Below are positions 55,207-63,220 of a DNA stretch of 64,000 nucleotides, one piece after another; position 1 is the stretch's first letter; each line of letters opens with the position of its first letter. A model generated the notes under the pieces. It was given only the letters and a program-made list of their open reading frames with translations, made no database searches and was not told the origin of the DNA. This stretch comes from an uncultured Bacteroidales bacterium (lineage in GTDB: Bacteria; Bacteroidota; Bacteroidia; Bacteroidales; P3), in the NCBI GenBank assembly GCA_900314725.1, contig OMWJ01000006.1:52201-116200 (forward strand). Direction: 5' to 3'. The translations under genes and the position numbers were made by a program.

Positions 55207-57525
55207 TTACATCACACTTAATCTCAAACCGACATAAAAAAGCCTGCCCATCAGCGGTGCATATATAATAGAAGCGTCAAAAGCCTGCGAAAAAGGTGCA
55301 TCATAACCAATGACAGGATGTGGTTGAACGTAGCCTGTAATATTCTCTATTCCTCCGTAGAGTTCAAAACGTTTGAAACGGCGAGTAATCTGACAAAGCA
55401 TATAAAGATAGGTATCAGTCTCTCCTTGCACCATTCCCTTGTTGAGTGGCAGACGCTGTGGTCCATTGAGTTGAGTGGTAAGGTCAAAACGCCACTTGTC
55501 AAAACGAGTATGATAACTCAAAACAAGCAAGCCTTTCCAAATAGATGTGTATGGTTTTCGCATCATTGCTCCATGATAGTTACACCACACATCGTTGATT
55601 TTTCCTGACAAGGAAGCTGAGAATCCTTCAAAAGGCTCTATACTGAAATCAGCTTGCAGAACATTTGAATAACTCTGACCTTTAAGATTGTAGATATGCA
55701 CTTGGTCTGCTGCAACATCAAAATCTACAACCGCTTGACTAACAAAACGTGTATGATAGAAATCCACCGTAAGAGAGATTTCTCTATCATCTCCTATTTT
55801 GAAACGCTTGGCTATGTTAAGTCCTCCATTCCAAGCTTCTTCACGAGCAATCCATTCGTTAAGCACAATACTTCGTCCTGAAGCAAGGATACCAAAGTTT
55901 TCAGCAATAAGATTTGGAGTGCGGAAGCCACGACCAACAGAACCTCGCAATATCCAATCGTGCCAGATATTCCATCTAAAATGCAGACGTGGTGTGAAAG
56001 CATGGTTCTGAAAATCTTTTCCTGCATAGTGACCAAACACAGATGGATTAGATTCTAAAGGTGAAAAACTATAATCATAGCGTAAGCCAAGAGTAGCATT
56101 GAAAACATCTCCATACAAAAAAGTAAACTGAGCAAAAACACCGGGTATTATTTCCCGATATGAGAAGTTGTCGCCGTTTGAAAACAAGTTCTGTGTAACA
56201 GCTCCTATGTATGGGAAATATTCAAGTTGTTCTTCTACATCACGATAACGAAAAGAAACACCATAATCCACAATATGTCCTCCTCTTACTTCGTCATTAA
56301 CCAAGAGATTAACATACAAACTCTTCTCTTCCCCCTTGTAGTTTGACATTCCATAGTAAGCATCTTGTTTAAACCACGTTCCTGTCACTTGCGAACCAAA
56401 GGAAGAAGTATTGGAGATTCTAAAACCGTTCTTGGTAAAAAAATGTAATCTATCAGTAGTACCACCAAAGCCATAGATACTATCACTTCCACGCATAGAC
56501 TTATCAAAACGCATATCACCACCCAAACGGTTTTCATAGATATAATTAATAAGCGACTGCGACACATAGCCTTTACCATTATCGTAATACCAACGGTTAG
56601 CAACGTTAAACTGTTGCTGCAATGGATAGTCAGCAAAGCCATCATTACCTATATGGTCGGTACGCTTAGCACTGTAAGTACCATACAACAACAAACCTGT
56701 AGCAAGATGTTCGCTGAAACGGTGATTGATTTTAGCCGTGATTTCTGATTTCAAATCACTGTTCTCATACAGATTGAGCGAAAAACGGTCAGCCGTTTGC
56801 GGTTTCTCATATTCAAGGTTAATAGTTCCCGTAATAGCCTCATAACCATTCTTAACAGTGGCTACACCTTTGCTTATTGAGATACTCTCCATCCATTGAC
56901 CCGGCACATAACCCAAGCCGAAAGGAGCAGACAAACCGCTAAGAAATGGAGTATTCTCCAACAACATCTGAGAATAAACACCGGTAAGCCCTAACAACTG
57001 AATCTGCTTGCTACCCGAAACAGCATCACTATAGCCTACATCTACCGTTGCCGAGTTCTCAAAACTTTCACCAAGATTGCAACAAGCCAAACCACGAAGA
57101 CCTTCAATGGTAACAACCTCAGTCTGTTCTATGCTTGACATCTTTGAAAACGAGGATTTTTGACGGCTTCTCACCATAACCTGATCCAAAGTCTGCACTG
57201 ATTTATGCAGCTTGATTTCAATGATAGTATCGGTTGGAGTATGCAGTATTAAAGTGTCGCTGAAATAACCAAGACATCTGACTATCAAAGCATGTGATGT
57301 CTTTTGTAAAGGAAGTGAGAAAACTCCATTGGTATCAGATATTACACCTATGTTAGTACCTGACCAATACAACTCTACAAAAGCTAAGGGCTGATTATCG
57401 TCAGCATCCAGAGTCCTTCCACTCACACGCTGAGCATACAAAGTAGTCGACATAACACAGAGTATAATAAAAATGCAGTATCTCAATACATTTCTATTTT
57501 TTAAGCAGACTCTATAATAATTCAT
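55207..57525 (-). CDS. TonB-dependent receptor with carboxypeptidase-like N-domain
   Basis: A 772-residue outer-membrane receptor. Signal peptide ends LYAQRV, a CarboxypepD_reg-like domain spans ~35-120 (SGRTLDADDNQPLAFV and GVFSLPL), the plug domain ~125-235 (LENTPFLSGLSA and VKNGYEAITGTINLEY), then a 22-strand barrel ending LFYVGLRLSVM. Neighbouring ZIP and HMA genes suggest it imports a metal chelate or metal. A clear promoter precedes it. Confidence 0.93.
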   Translation of the reverse strand: MNYYRVCLKNRNVLRYCIFIILCVMSTTLYAQRVSGRTLDADDNQPLAFVELYWSGTNIGVISDTNGVFSLPLQKTSHALIVRCLGYFSDTLILHTPTDTIIEIKLHKSVQTLDQVMVRSRQKSSFSKMSSIEQTEVVTIEGLRGLACCNLGESFENSATVDVGYSDAVSGSKQIQLLGLTGVYSQMLLENTPFLSGLSAPFGLGYVPGQWMESISISKGVATVKNGYEAITGTINLEYEKPQTADRFSLNLYENSDLKSEITAKINHRFSEHLATGLLLYGTYSAKRTDHIGNDGFADYPLQQQFNVANRWYYDNGKGYVSQSLINYIYENRLGGDMRFDKSMRGSDSIYGFGGTTDRLHFFTKNGFRISNTSSFGSQVTGTWFKQDAYYGMSNYKGEEKSLYVNLLVNDEVRGGHIVDYGVSFRYRDVEEQLEYFPYIGAVTQNLFSNGDNFSYREIIPGVFAQFTFLYGDVFNATLGLRYDYSFSPLESNPSVFGHYAGKDFQNHAFTPRLHFRWNIWHDWILRGSVGRGFRTPNLIAENFGILASGRSIVLNEWIAREEAWNGGLNIAKRFKIGDDREISLTVDFYHTRFVSQAVVDFDVAADQVHIYNLKGQSYSNVLQADFSIEPFEGFSASLSGKINDVWCNYHGAMMRKPYTSIWKGLLVLSYHTRFDKWRFDLTTQLNGPQRLPLNKGMVQGETDTYLYMLCQITRRFKRFELYGGIENITGYVQPHPVIGYDAPFSQAFDASIIYAPLMGRLFYVGLRLSVM

Positions 57526-57977
57526 GATATGAGTTTTCTTTTTTACCCAGCCTACTCAAACAGTTATAATTCCATTAATCAGTAGGGATTATTATGATCT
57601 AACAATCTTTTTCTTTTCGGTTGCAAAGTTACAAATTATTTCTATCCGTAACAATAAAAACAAATAAAAAATCAACAACTACATACTTAGTAACATAGTA
57701 TAGTTAGGATCTATATGTCCTAAAAACAGCACTTGACCATATATGATCGTAGAAACATAGACAACTATATCCTCTTTTTATATATTAAAACAAAAACTGC
57801 AATAAAATACCAACTAATCTATGCTCTTTAATTTTTTTTTCATTTTTTTGCTCAATTATTGTTGGATTTCCAAAATTTTGCAGTAGTTTTACACCCGAAT
57901 TACTTGATATGGCAGTTGCTTTATTGGTTTGTGATTCTTCACTTATCATCGTAGCGGTATCAAGTAATTTTTTTTTG
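57526..57977. other. 452-bp intergenic gap
   Basis: Contains the TonB receptor promoter; otherwise AT-rich with no gene I can support. Confidence 0.4.
57624..57631 (-). promoter_or_regulatory. promoter, TonB receptor-HMA operon
   Basis: Minus strand TTG-N20-TAACTTTG followed by C, an exact Bacteroidota promoter. The ~90-nt leader lacks cobalamin-riboswitch conserved boxes. Confidence 0.8.
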
Positions 57978-58240
57978 CTTACAGCTCATCGCTTTTACCT
58001 CTTCACTCTTAACCCTATCAATCAACGTCTGTGCCTGCTCATCATCAGTGATAACATTCTCTTTTCCTATGGCTTCGCCTAACAAATCTATCAAAGCGTC
58101 CCTCACTTCTGCCTCCTGCTCAGTGATAGGCTATTTCTTCTACCTCTTCTTTTTTATCTCCTCCATCGCTTTTTTCTTGGCTTGTTCTCTCGTTAGGCTC
58201 GGATTCTCCTCCATTATCTGATTTATCCTTACAACATCGT
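57978..58240 (-). pseudogene. degraded remnant of a mobile-element protein
   Basis: Two frame pieces on the minus strand: MEENPSLTREQAKKKAMEE then, in another frame, ITEQEAEVRDALIDLLGEAI and NVITDDEQAQTLIDRVK. Both types occur in large proteins of Bacteroidota mobile elements; here they are interrupted by frameshift and stop, so non-functional. Confidence 0.5.
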
Positions 58241-58310
58241 ATTATCACACAAAAAAAGAGAATAACAAGATGGTTATCTTATTATTCTGCACTAAGTTAT
58301 ACAAAAAAAC

Positions 58311-58336
58311 GAGAGGTTTAGTTTGATTAACCTCTC
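58311..58336. repeat. copy 1 of gagaggtt hairpin repeat
   Basis: gagaggtt / aacctctc hairpin followed by the common tail ctgttttcaatagaataaat. Same element as at 59948 and 60982, but diverged in the loop. Confidence 0.75.
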
Positions 58337-58385
58337 TGTTTTCAATAGAATAAATCTTTAGTTTATTTGGGCAAAGATAGGAAAG

Positions 58386-58940
58386 TTAATGTATTTCCTT
58401 GATTGTGCGTGCAGGAACTCCACCAACAAGCGTATTGTCTGGAACATCGTGCGTTACAACTGCACCTGCTGCCACAACAACATTGTTTCCTATCGTTATT
58501 CCCGGCAGTATTGTAACATTACCACCAATCCATACGTCATTACCTATAGTTACAGGCTTTGCCTGAGCCATATATCCACGGCGTTTTTCAAATGAAAGAG
58601 GATGTCCCACAGTAGTTATGAGAGTATTAGGACCTATCATAACATGGTTACCTATATAAACCTCGCGAATATCAAGAATGGTAAGGTTAAAATTGCCCGT
58701 GAAGTCGTTGCCAATGTATATGTTCTTCCCACAATCGCAGTTAAAAGTCTTGGCTATCCATACTCTCTCTCCCACTCCGCCAAGCATTTGTTTTAGAAAA
58801 TCATACTGCTTCTGATAATCCATACCGTCTATGGCATTATATTCTTCACACCACTTTATTGCCCGTCCCTTGCGTGCTATAAGTTCTTCGTCAGCATAAC
58901 TATATTCCAAGCCTGCTTTCATTTTCTCCATTTCTGTCAT
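58386..58940 (-). CDS. maa: maltose/galactoside O-acetyltransferase
   Basis: A 184-residue trimeric left-handed beta-helix acetyltransferase that acetylates sugars with acetyl-CoA. N-terminal MAC-type helix region, then hexapeptide repeats (GKNIYIGNDF, IGNHVMIGPN, TIGNDVWIGGNVTI, TIGNNVVVAAGAVV) and catalytic His in ITTVGHPLS. Full length. A truncated relative occurs at 52566. In operon-like proximity to truncated nuclease and ORF6N genes upstream. Confidence 0.93.
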   Translation of the reverse strand: MTEMEKMKAGLEYSYADEELIARKGRAIKWCEEYNAIDGMDYQKQYDFLKQMLGGVGERVWIAKTFNCDCGKNIYIGNDFTGNFNLTILDIREVYIGNHVMIGPNTLITTVGHPLSFEKRRGYMAQAKPVTIGNDVWIGGNVTILPGITIGNNVVVAAGAVVTHDVPDNTLVGGVPARTIKEIH

Positions 58941-58957
58941 AACAATTCGTCTTTATT

Positions 58958-59239
58958 TTACATCCATAAAAAGTTGAAGGTATCTGCGTAGAAAGACTTG
59001 TCAATCGCATTGTTCTCAGCAAATAGAACAGGCACATCTATCTTTTCATCACGTCCTTTGCCTTTCTCCACGTCATAACCACAGGCTTCGAGATAAGGGC
59101 GCAACAAAGCGAGTACATCATTCGACACGCGATGAGTGCCGTCTTCAAGTGTTGTTTCTATCTTCTTGAAGCAGTCAATAACGGCCTGTATTTCTTTTGT
59201 AACGCCGTGCGACCGAGGAAAAAACTGATAGTTAATCAT
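58958..59239 (-). pseudogene. N-terminal fragment of a restriction-endonuclease-fold protein
   Basis: A 93-residue frame beginning INYQFFPRSHGVTKEI and including DVPVLFAENNAIDKSFYAD. I recall longer Bacteroides proteins with this start in which a VEAGRA nuclease-like site follows; here the frame ends right before that point, so it is probably truncated. It overlaps the ORF6N gene by 8 nt. Whether any function remains is unclear. Confidence 0.5.
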
Positions 59240-59861
59240 TGGCTTTTGTTTTAAATCCTATAGGCGTGCGAGGCTCGACCTTTATGTCACGCAACTGGTC
59301 GAGGGCTTCGTTAATGGCCTCTATCTGCACGGCTATCTCATTATTGGTTTGCTCTTGTATTTGGTTGATGTCGTTCTGGTCGTGTAATATCTCTTCTACA
59401 TAGGCGTTCAATTGGTCAACTTTGTGGGATAGTTGCTCATAACGCAGGTCGGACAGTTGCATAGAAGCCACAGCATGACGTATGGCAACGAACGCTCGCA
59501 TGATGTTTATGTTGACTTGCATGGCCGTTTTGCTTTTCAGCATGCCAGACAACATTGCCACACCTTCCTCTGTAAATGCGAATGGCAAATATTTGCTATG
59601 TTGGCCTCGACCACTCTTTATGGTGCCATTTTGGCATCTTAAAGAATCATATTCTTCGCGAGTAAGTTCAAACATAAAATCTTCAGGAAAACGGTCAATG
59701 TTTCTTCTTACTTGCCTTTTAAGTTGGCTGACCTCTACTTCGTATAGTTCGGCCAAATCGCTATCAAGCATCACTCGCTGCCCTCGCACCTCATATATAC
59801 TGCTCTTAATCATATCAACCTGCACGCTGTTCGCTATGATTAGTTCGTTTGCCATTTGCAA
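59232..59861 (-). CDS. ORF6N domain protein (phage-type regulator)
   Basis: A 209-residue protein with the ORF6N domain at residues ~15-115: IYEVRGQRVMLDSDLAELYE, RRNIDRFPEDFMFELTREE, and YLPFAFTEEGVAMLSGMLKS. This domain binds DNA and is common in prophages and mobile elements. A C-terminal coiled coil (YEQLSHKVDQLNAYVEEIL...) may oligomerise it. Marks accessory DNA. Confidence 0.9.
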   Translation of the reverse strand: MQMANELIIANSVQVDMIKSSIYEVRGQRVMLDSDLAELYEVEVSQLKRQVRRNIDRFPEDFMFELTREEYDSLRCQNGTIKSGRGQHSKYLPFAFTEEGVAMLSGMLKSKTAMQVNINIMRAFVAIRHAVASMQLSDLRYEQLSHKVDQLNAYVEEILHDQNDINQIQEQTNNEIAVQIEAINEALDQLRDIKVEPRTPIGFKTKAND

Positions 59862-59947
59862 TGATTTTCACACAATAACGTAATAACTTAACTTTTATTA
59901 TTCTCATTCTAAGTTTTTTTATGTGGTTACTATAGCACACAAAAAAC

Positions 59948-60040
59948 GAGAGGTTAAGCGAACTTAACCTCTCTGTTTTCAATAGAATAAATCTTTAGTT
60001 TAGTAAGGCAAAAGCACTGCCTGTAATCCAGCCTCCTATG
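59948..60040. repeat. copy 2: hairpin plus smalltalk 3' remnant
   Basis: gagaggttaag (59948-59958)/cttaacctctc (59963-59973) hairpin, then a stretch ending at 60040 that matches 60982-61074 with one mismatch visible. It carries the last ~13 codons of a smalltalk gene (GGWITGSAFALLN) with no start, so a 93-bp duplication rather than a functional gene. Confidence 0.85.
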
Positions 60041-60128
60041 CAAGACAAAGACAGGAACTTGATACATTTTGTACAAAAGTTCCTGTTGCTATTTTTTTAG
60101 TTTATGTTTATGCTGTAAAGTTTAAGTT

Positions 60129-60476
60129 TCAATTATAGTCTTTTATCAATTTTTCTATAATAGGTTTTAGTCGGGGGATATCTACAGAGATTGTTTCCCA
60201 AAGCTGACGGGGACGTATTTTATAGTAGCCATGCACCAAAACATGACGCATACGCTCAATATCATCCCAATTAATTTCTTCGTGGTTAGCTCTATACTGA
60301 AATGTCAGCTTATACACTGCCTCGCCAATAATCTCCACATGTTTTACCAACCCAAAGTATATCACAGGGTCGGATTGTGCTTCTTCTAAAGTGTGGCGTT
60401 CCACGTAATCGACCAGCACATTTGTGGCTTCAAGAATATGCTGTAATCGTTCAATATCTCTAACCTCTTCTCTCAT
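60129..60476 (-). CDS. hepT: HepT-like (HEPN/DUF86) toxin of a HepT/MntA pair
   Basis: A 115-residue HEPN-fold RNase. The catalytic R-x4-6-H motif is in RHVLVHGYYKI near the C-terminus. In such systems HepT cuts RNA or is neutralised by AMPylation through MntA. The upstream MntA-like gene overlaps by 17 nt. The pair lies between two copies of the 93-bp repeat. Confidence 0.9.
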   Translation of the reverse strand: MREEVRDIERLQHILEATNVLVDYVERHTLEEAQSDPVIYFGLVKHVEIIGEAVYKLTFQYRANHEEINWDDIERMRHVLVHGYYKIRPRQLWETISVDIPRLKPIIEKLIKDYN

Positions 60477-60762
60477 ATATCAGTCGTTTATCACGGTTGA
60501 CTGATTCCACAGCAAATGGCATCAAACATCCGTCCTCTATTAAATCCACACGGCGTCCCGTACTTCGTTCCAATTCACCCATCATATGAGAAATGGTAAG
60601 CAACGAAATACGAGCTGTGTCATCGTATTGCACAAGTATATCAACATCACTCTCGGACGTTTCCTCACCACGGGCGAAAGAGCCAAACAGCCAAGCCCTC
60701 ACGACAGGTTGCGTCTTGAAGTAGTCGGCTATAATCTGTGTCATCGCTTGTGTGCTGCTCAT
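60460..60762 (-). CDS. mntA: MntA-like minimal nucleotidyltransferase antitoxin
   Basis: A 100-residue MNT-type nucleotidyltransferase. The motif GSFARGEETSESDVDILV (GSxxR-x6-13-DxD) is intact at residues ~26-43, so it may AMPylate the HepT Tyr in the VHGYY segment. It is upstream of and overlaps the toxin gene, and has its own promoter at 60834. Confidence 0.92.
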   Translation of the reverse strand: MSSTQAMTQIIADYFKTQPVVRAWLFGSFARGEETSESDVDILVQYDDTARISLLTISHMMGELERSTGRRVDLIEDGCLMPFAVESVNRDKRLIYERRG

Positions 60763-60833
60763 TAGTGTAGTTTTAATGTGTTATTTATCCCCAATAAAAG
60801 CCTACGCATTCAATTGCGTTCTTTTTCAATTCG

Positions 60834-60841
60834 CAAAGTTA
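60834..60841 (-). promoter_or_regulatory. promoter, MntA/HepT operon
   Basis: Minus strand TTG-N19-TAACTTTG matches the Bacteroidota consensus; start of transcription would be near 60827. Confidence 0.75.
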
Positions 60842-60981
60842 CAAACTTTTTTTCAACCTGCAATTTTTTTTATTAAAATAAATAATCGGTAACACTATGA
60901 TTTACATTCACCCCAAACAAGCTGGTTGCTTCGTCTATCAAAAAGAAAATGATTAACCTAATAAAAAAAAAAAAAAAAAAC

Positions 60982-61007
60982 GAGAGGTTAAGCGAACTTA
61001 ACCTCTC
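60982..61007 (-). terminator. terminator of HU-smalltalk operon (repeat copy 3)
   Basis: gagaggttaag (60982-60992)/cttaacctctc (60997-61007), loop cgaa, followed on the minus strand by a long T-run. The same hairpin occurs at 58311 and 59948. Confidence 0.9.
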
Positions 61008-61028
61008 TGTTTTCAATAGAATAAATCT

Positions 61029-61136
61029 TTAGTTTAGTAAGGCAAAGGCACTGCCTGTAATCCAGCCTCCTATGGCGGTCAATATATAGATAAGTATATC
61101 TATTATTGTTTTGATTTTCTTTTTATTCGTTGCCAT
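61029..61136 (-). CDS. smalltalk-like micro-protein
   Basis: A 35-residue protein: MATNKKKIKTIID then ILIYILTAIGGWITG and AFALLN. A basic start plus one hydrophobic helix matches the ~30-residue smalltalk-type proteins found downstream of HU-family genes in Bacteroides. It lies 9 nt after the HU stop, so one operon. Too short for usual gene callers. Function unknown, probably membrane-associated. Confidence 0.75.
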   Translation of the reverse strand: MATNKKKIKTIIDILIYILTAIGGWITGSAFALLN

Positions 61137-61145
61137 AGTCTCTCA

Positions 61146-61559
61146 TTATTCAGGGTCTTGATAGCCTTTGTTGTCCTTTTGTCTTAGACGAACTCCCGCA
61201 GATTTCATTCTCTTGGAGAACACCACATTAGGTCTAAACTTAGTGGTTATCCTTGTTATGGTGTCGTCTGTAACATCGTCAAGAGTAGCCTTTGCCTGTG
61301 CCTTTATGCTTGGAGAGAATGTTCCAAGAGAACCTAATTTCACCTTCACACTGTTGGCATTGTAACGCATTATGACCTCACACAAAGATGTAAGTGCGTT
61401 TTTGACGTCTCCTTTTGCTAAAGAAGTAGCTGAGGCTATCTCTTCTGCTATCTGATTTTCATCTATTGACGATGGAGCAAACAATACTGCTAAGTATTTT
61501 TGTCCTGGGTTTCTACCCGTTGTTACTGTACGCTTTACGCGTGAATAAAGTACTGACAT
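61146..61559 (-). CDS. HU-family DNA-binding protein
   Basis: A 137-residue HU/IHF-like protein of the type abundant in Bacteroidales mobile elements. Features: EIASATSLAKGDVKNALTSL helices, then VKVKLGSLGTFSPSIKAQAK beta arms (GxLGTF motif). Its C-terminus is longer than a classic HU and Arg/Lys-rich. First gene of a two-gene operon with a smalltalk-type protein, with its own strong promoter. Confidence 0.88.
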   Translation of the reverse strand: MSVLYSRVKRTVTTGRNPGQKYLAVLFAPSSIDENQIAEEIASATSLAKGDVKNALTSLCEVIMRYNANSVKVKLGSLGTFSPSIKAQAKATLDDVTDDTITRITTKFRPNVVFSKRMKSAGVRLRQKDNKGYQDPE

Positions 61560-61651
61560 GATTTTTTTGTTTTTTGGTTAATAAATAAATTAAACTTGTC
61601 TTGTAAAAACTGATTTTTCCGTACGTACTTAGTATCTCAACTTTTACTTTA

Positions 61652-61659
61652 CAAAGTTA
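61652..61659 (-). promoter_or_regulatory. promoter, HU operon
   Basis: Minus strand TTTG-N20-TAACTTTG is an exact match to the Bacteroidota consensus. Confidence 0.8.
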
Positions 61660-61700
61660 CGACAATTTTTTGACATAGACAAATTTTTTGCAAACTTTTT

Positions 61701-62069
61701 TTATGAAAAATTAATCTTTTTTCCTCTTTTGTGCTTATCCAATATTCGCTCAAACTTACCCACCCTCACCGTTGTGCGAGAATTGTTGTAATCGTTCTTG
61801 TATTTACCAAGTTGCTCACGAGTAAAATCTTCACCATCCTTATTCTTAAAGATAGGTATAAAATACAGATAGAAAGCATGATCTGGATAATAAAACAAGT
61901 TTTCCTTTACGAACTCACAGAACTTACCCATATATTTATTGCTGTCAATCCAAATGTATATCTTACCTTGCTTTTTGACAAAACCCTCCTTGGACAAGTC
62001 CTTCAAAAGCGAACCCCACCGCAATTTATCATCCTGCTCTATTATCTGATCTTTTATATTGTAGTCCAT
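61701..62069 (-). CDS. hypothetical protein of mobile-element type
   Basis: A 122-residue protein, Lys/Asp/Tyr rich: EQDDKLRWGSLLKDLSKEG and KIYIWIDSNKYMGKF suggest a winged-helix-like N-terminal half; the C-terminus is basic (LDKHKRGKKINFS). Small genes like this lie between VirE/primase and HU genes in Bacteroidota integrated elements. No established function. Confidence 0.6.
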   Translation of the reverse strand: MDYNIKDQIIEQDDKLRWGSLLKDLSKEGFVKKQGKIYIWIDSNKYMGKFCEFVKENLFYYPDHAFYLYFIPIFKNKDGEDFTREQLGKYKNDYNNSRTTVRVGKFERILDKHKRGKKINFS

Positions 62070-62178
62070 CTGCCTAATCTTCTTATTACTTCCTTATATT
62101 TAACCTTTCAGTGCTTCTGTTAATAGCCTTATTTTCTTATATTTCTGTATTAAAAAAATTTTTTCCAAACCTATTTTG

Positions 62179-62186
62179 CAAAGTTA
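62179..62186 (-). promoter_or_regulatory. -7 element, upstream of gene at 61701
   Basis: Minus strand TAACTTTG followed by C, about 110 nt before the ATG; spacing of the -33 box is not ideal. Confidence 0.5.
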
Positions 62187-62290
62187 ATCAAAAAAATCAT
62201 AAAAACATAACAATATTTTTAATTTATTATCAACAAATAGCACATAATACTATAAATCAACATCTTATTTTCTAAAAAAGTAATCATTCA

Positions 62291-62304
62291 CGTAATCGCT
62301 TACG
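62291..62304. promoter_or_regulatory. inverted repeat, possible operator
   Basis: cgtaa-tcgc-ttacg lies in the ~400-bp divergent region between 61701 (-) and 62471 (+). It could bind a dimeric regulator or be a small hairpin; nothing else in this region looks like a gene. Confidence 0.4.
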
Positions 62305-62470
62305 TTTTCAACAACAGAAAGAACAACAGTGTCTCCTACAAGATTAACGGTGTGTATGCTCTGGTGAATAATAACAGACTTTAACTCCTATTTATCAGAA
62401 TTTTGCAAGCGTAACATAAAGTTGCAAAGGAGCTTCACCTTTTTGAAGATTATAAAACATTTCTTACACA

Positions 62471-63217
62471 ATGACAGAGAATATAGAAAAATCAGCTATG
62501 GCTGAAAAACTTCAGATGAGAGATTTTCTTAAGTCCAACAAAATCAGATTCACCACAGGCGTTACATTCAGACAAAACGGCAAGTGGGTCCCAAGCGGCA
62601 ACATAGCCTTCACAGAAGAGATAACGTTGTTTGAACTGCTGAGAATCATCAGCAACCCAAAGGTTGTACGTGATTTTGAAGAACCTAAACACTGGCAAAA
62701 AGCCAAACATACAGACGGTTACCAAAATCCTGCATATAAATACAACTACGATTGGTATGCACTGTGGGAACCTTGCGAAAAAGACGAACGCAAGATATTG
62801 GACAACGTGTATAGAATAGGTGGCATCCTACTTGATATAGACGGACATAAAAAGCTATCTTTCAAGGAAATCGTGGAATTAATTAAAGCAAACTTTCCCT
62901 ACTTTTTCATGGCCTACACTTCCTATTCGCATTACGATAAAAGCATGGATGACCTTGAACCACGAATGAGAATAATCATACCGTTGAAACGTCCCGTAAA
63001 GCCAAGAGAATACAAACTTGCAGTGAATTGTGTGCTGTATATGAGCAAGATACTTAATGAAGGAGATAGCAAAGAAAGCATAAGCTCAGATAAAGGCATA
63101 GACACCTCTATGTTCTCTGCTGAGCATTGTTCCTACGCTCCCGTAACGGCAAGAAAAGACTGCTACAAGTATTTCTACTGTTCAACAAAAGTTTTATTTG
63201 ATTTTTATAATTTATAG
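62471..63217 (+). CDS. VirE N-terminal/primase-like protein
   Basis: A 248-residue protein of the kind encoded beside DUF3987- or AAA-type ATPases in Bacteroidota mobile elements. The region GGILLDIDGHKKLSFKEIV contains an acidic LDIDGH motif, like the catalytic DxD of primase-polymerases, and EPRMRIIIPLKRPVKPREY is a typical VirE/PriCT context. I infer a role in replication priming of an element. It lies 3 nt before the P-loop ATPase gene. Confidence 0.7.
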   Translation: MTENIEKSAMAEKLQMRDFLKSNKIRFTTGVTFRQNGKWVPSGNIAFTEEITLFELLRIISNPKVVRDFEEPKHWQKAKHTDGYQNPAYKYNYDWYALWEPCEKDERKILDNVYRIGGILLDIDGHKKLSFKEIVELIKANFPYFFMAYTSYSHYDKSMDDLEPRMRIIIPLKRPVKPREYKLAVNCVLYMSKILNEGDSKESISSDKGIDTSMFSAEHCSYAPVTARKDCYKYFYCSTKVLFDFYNL

Positions 63218-63220
63218 ATT

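Noticed and set aside
57526..57624. Cobalamin riboswitch before the TonB receptor gene
   Set aside because: The leader is short and lacks the GCCACTG-type conserved boxes.
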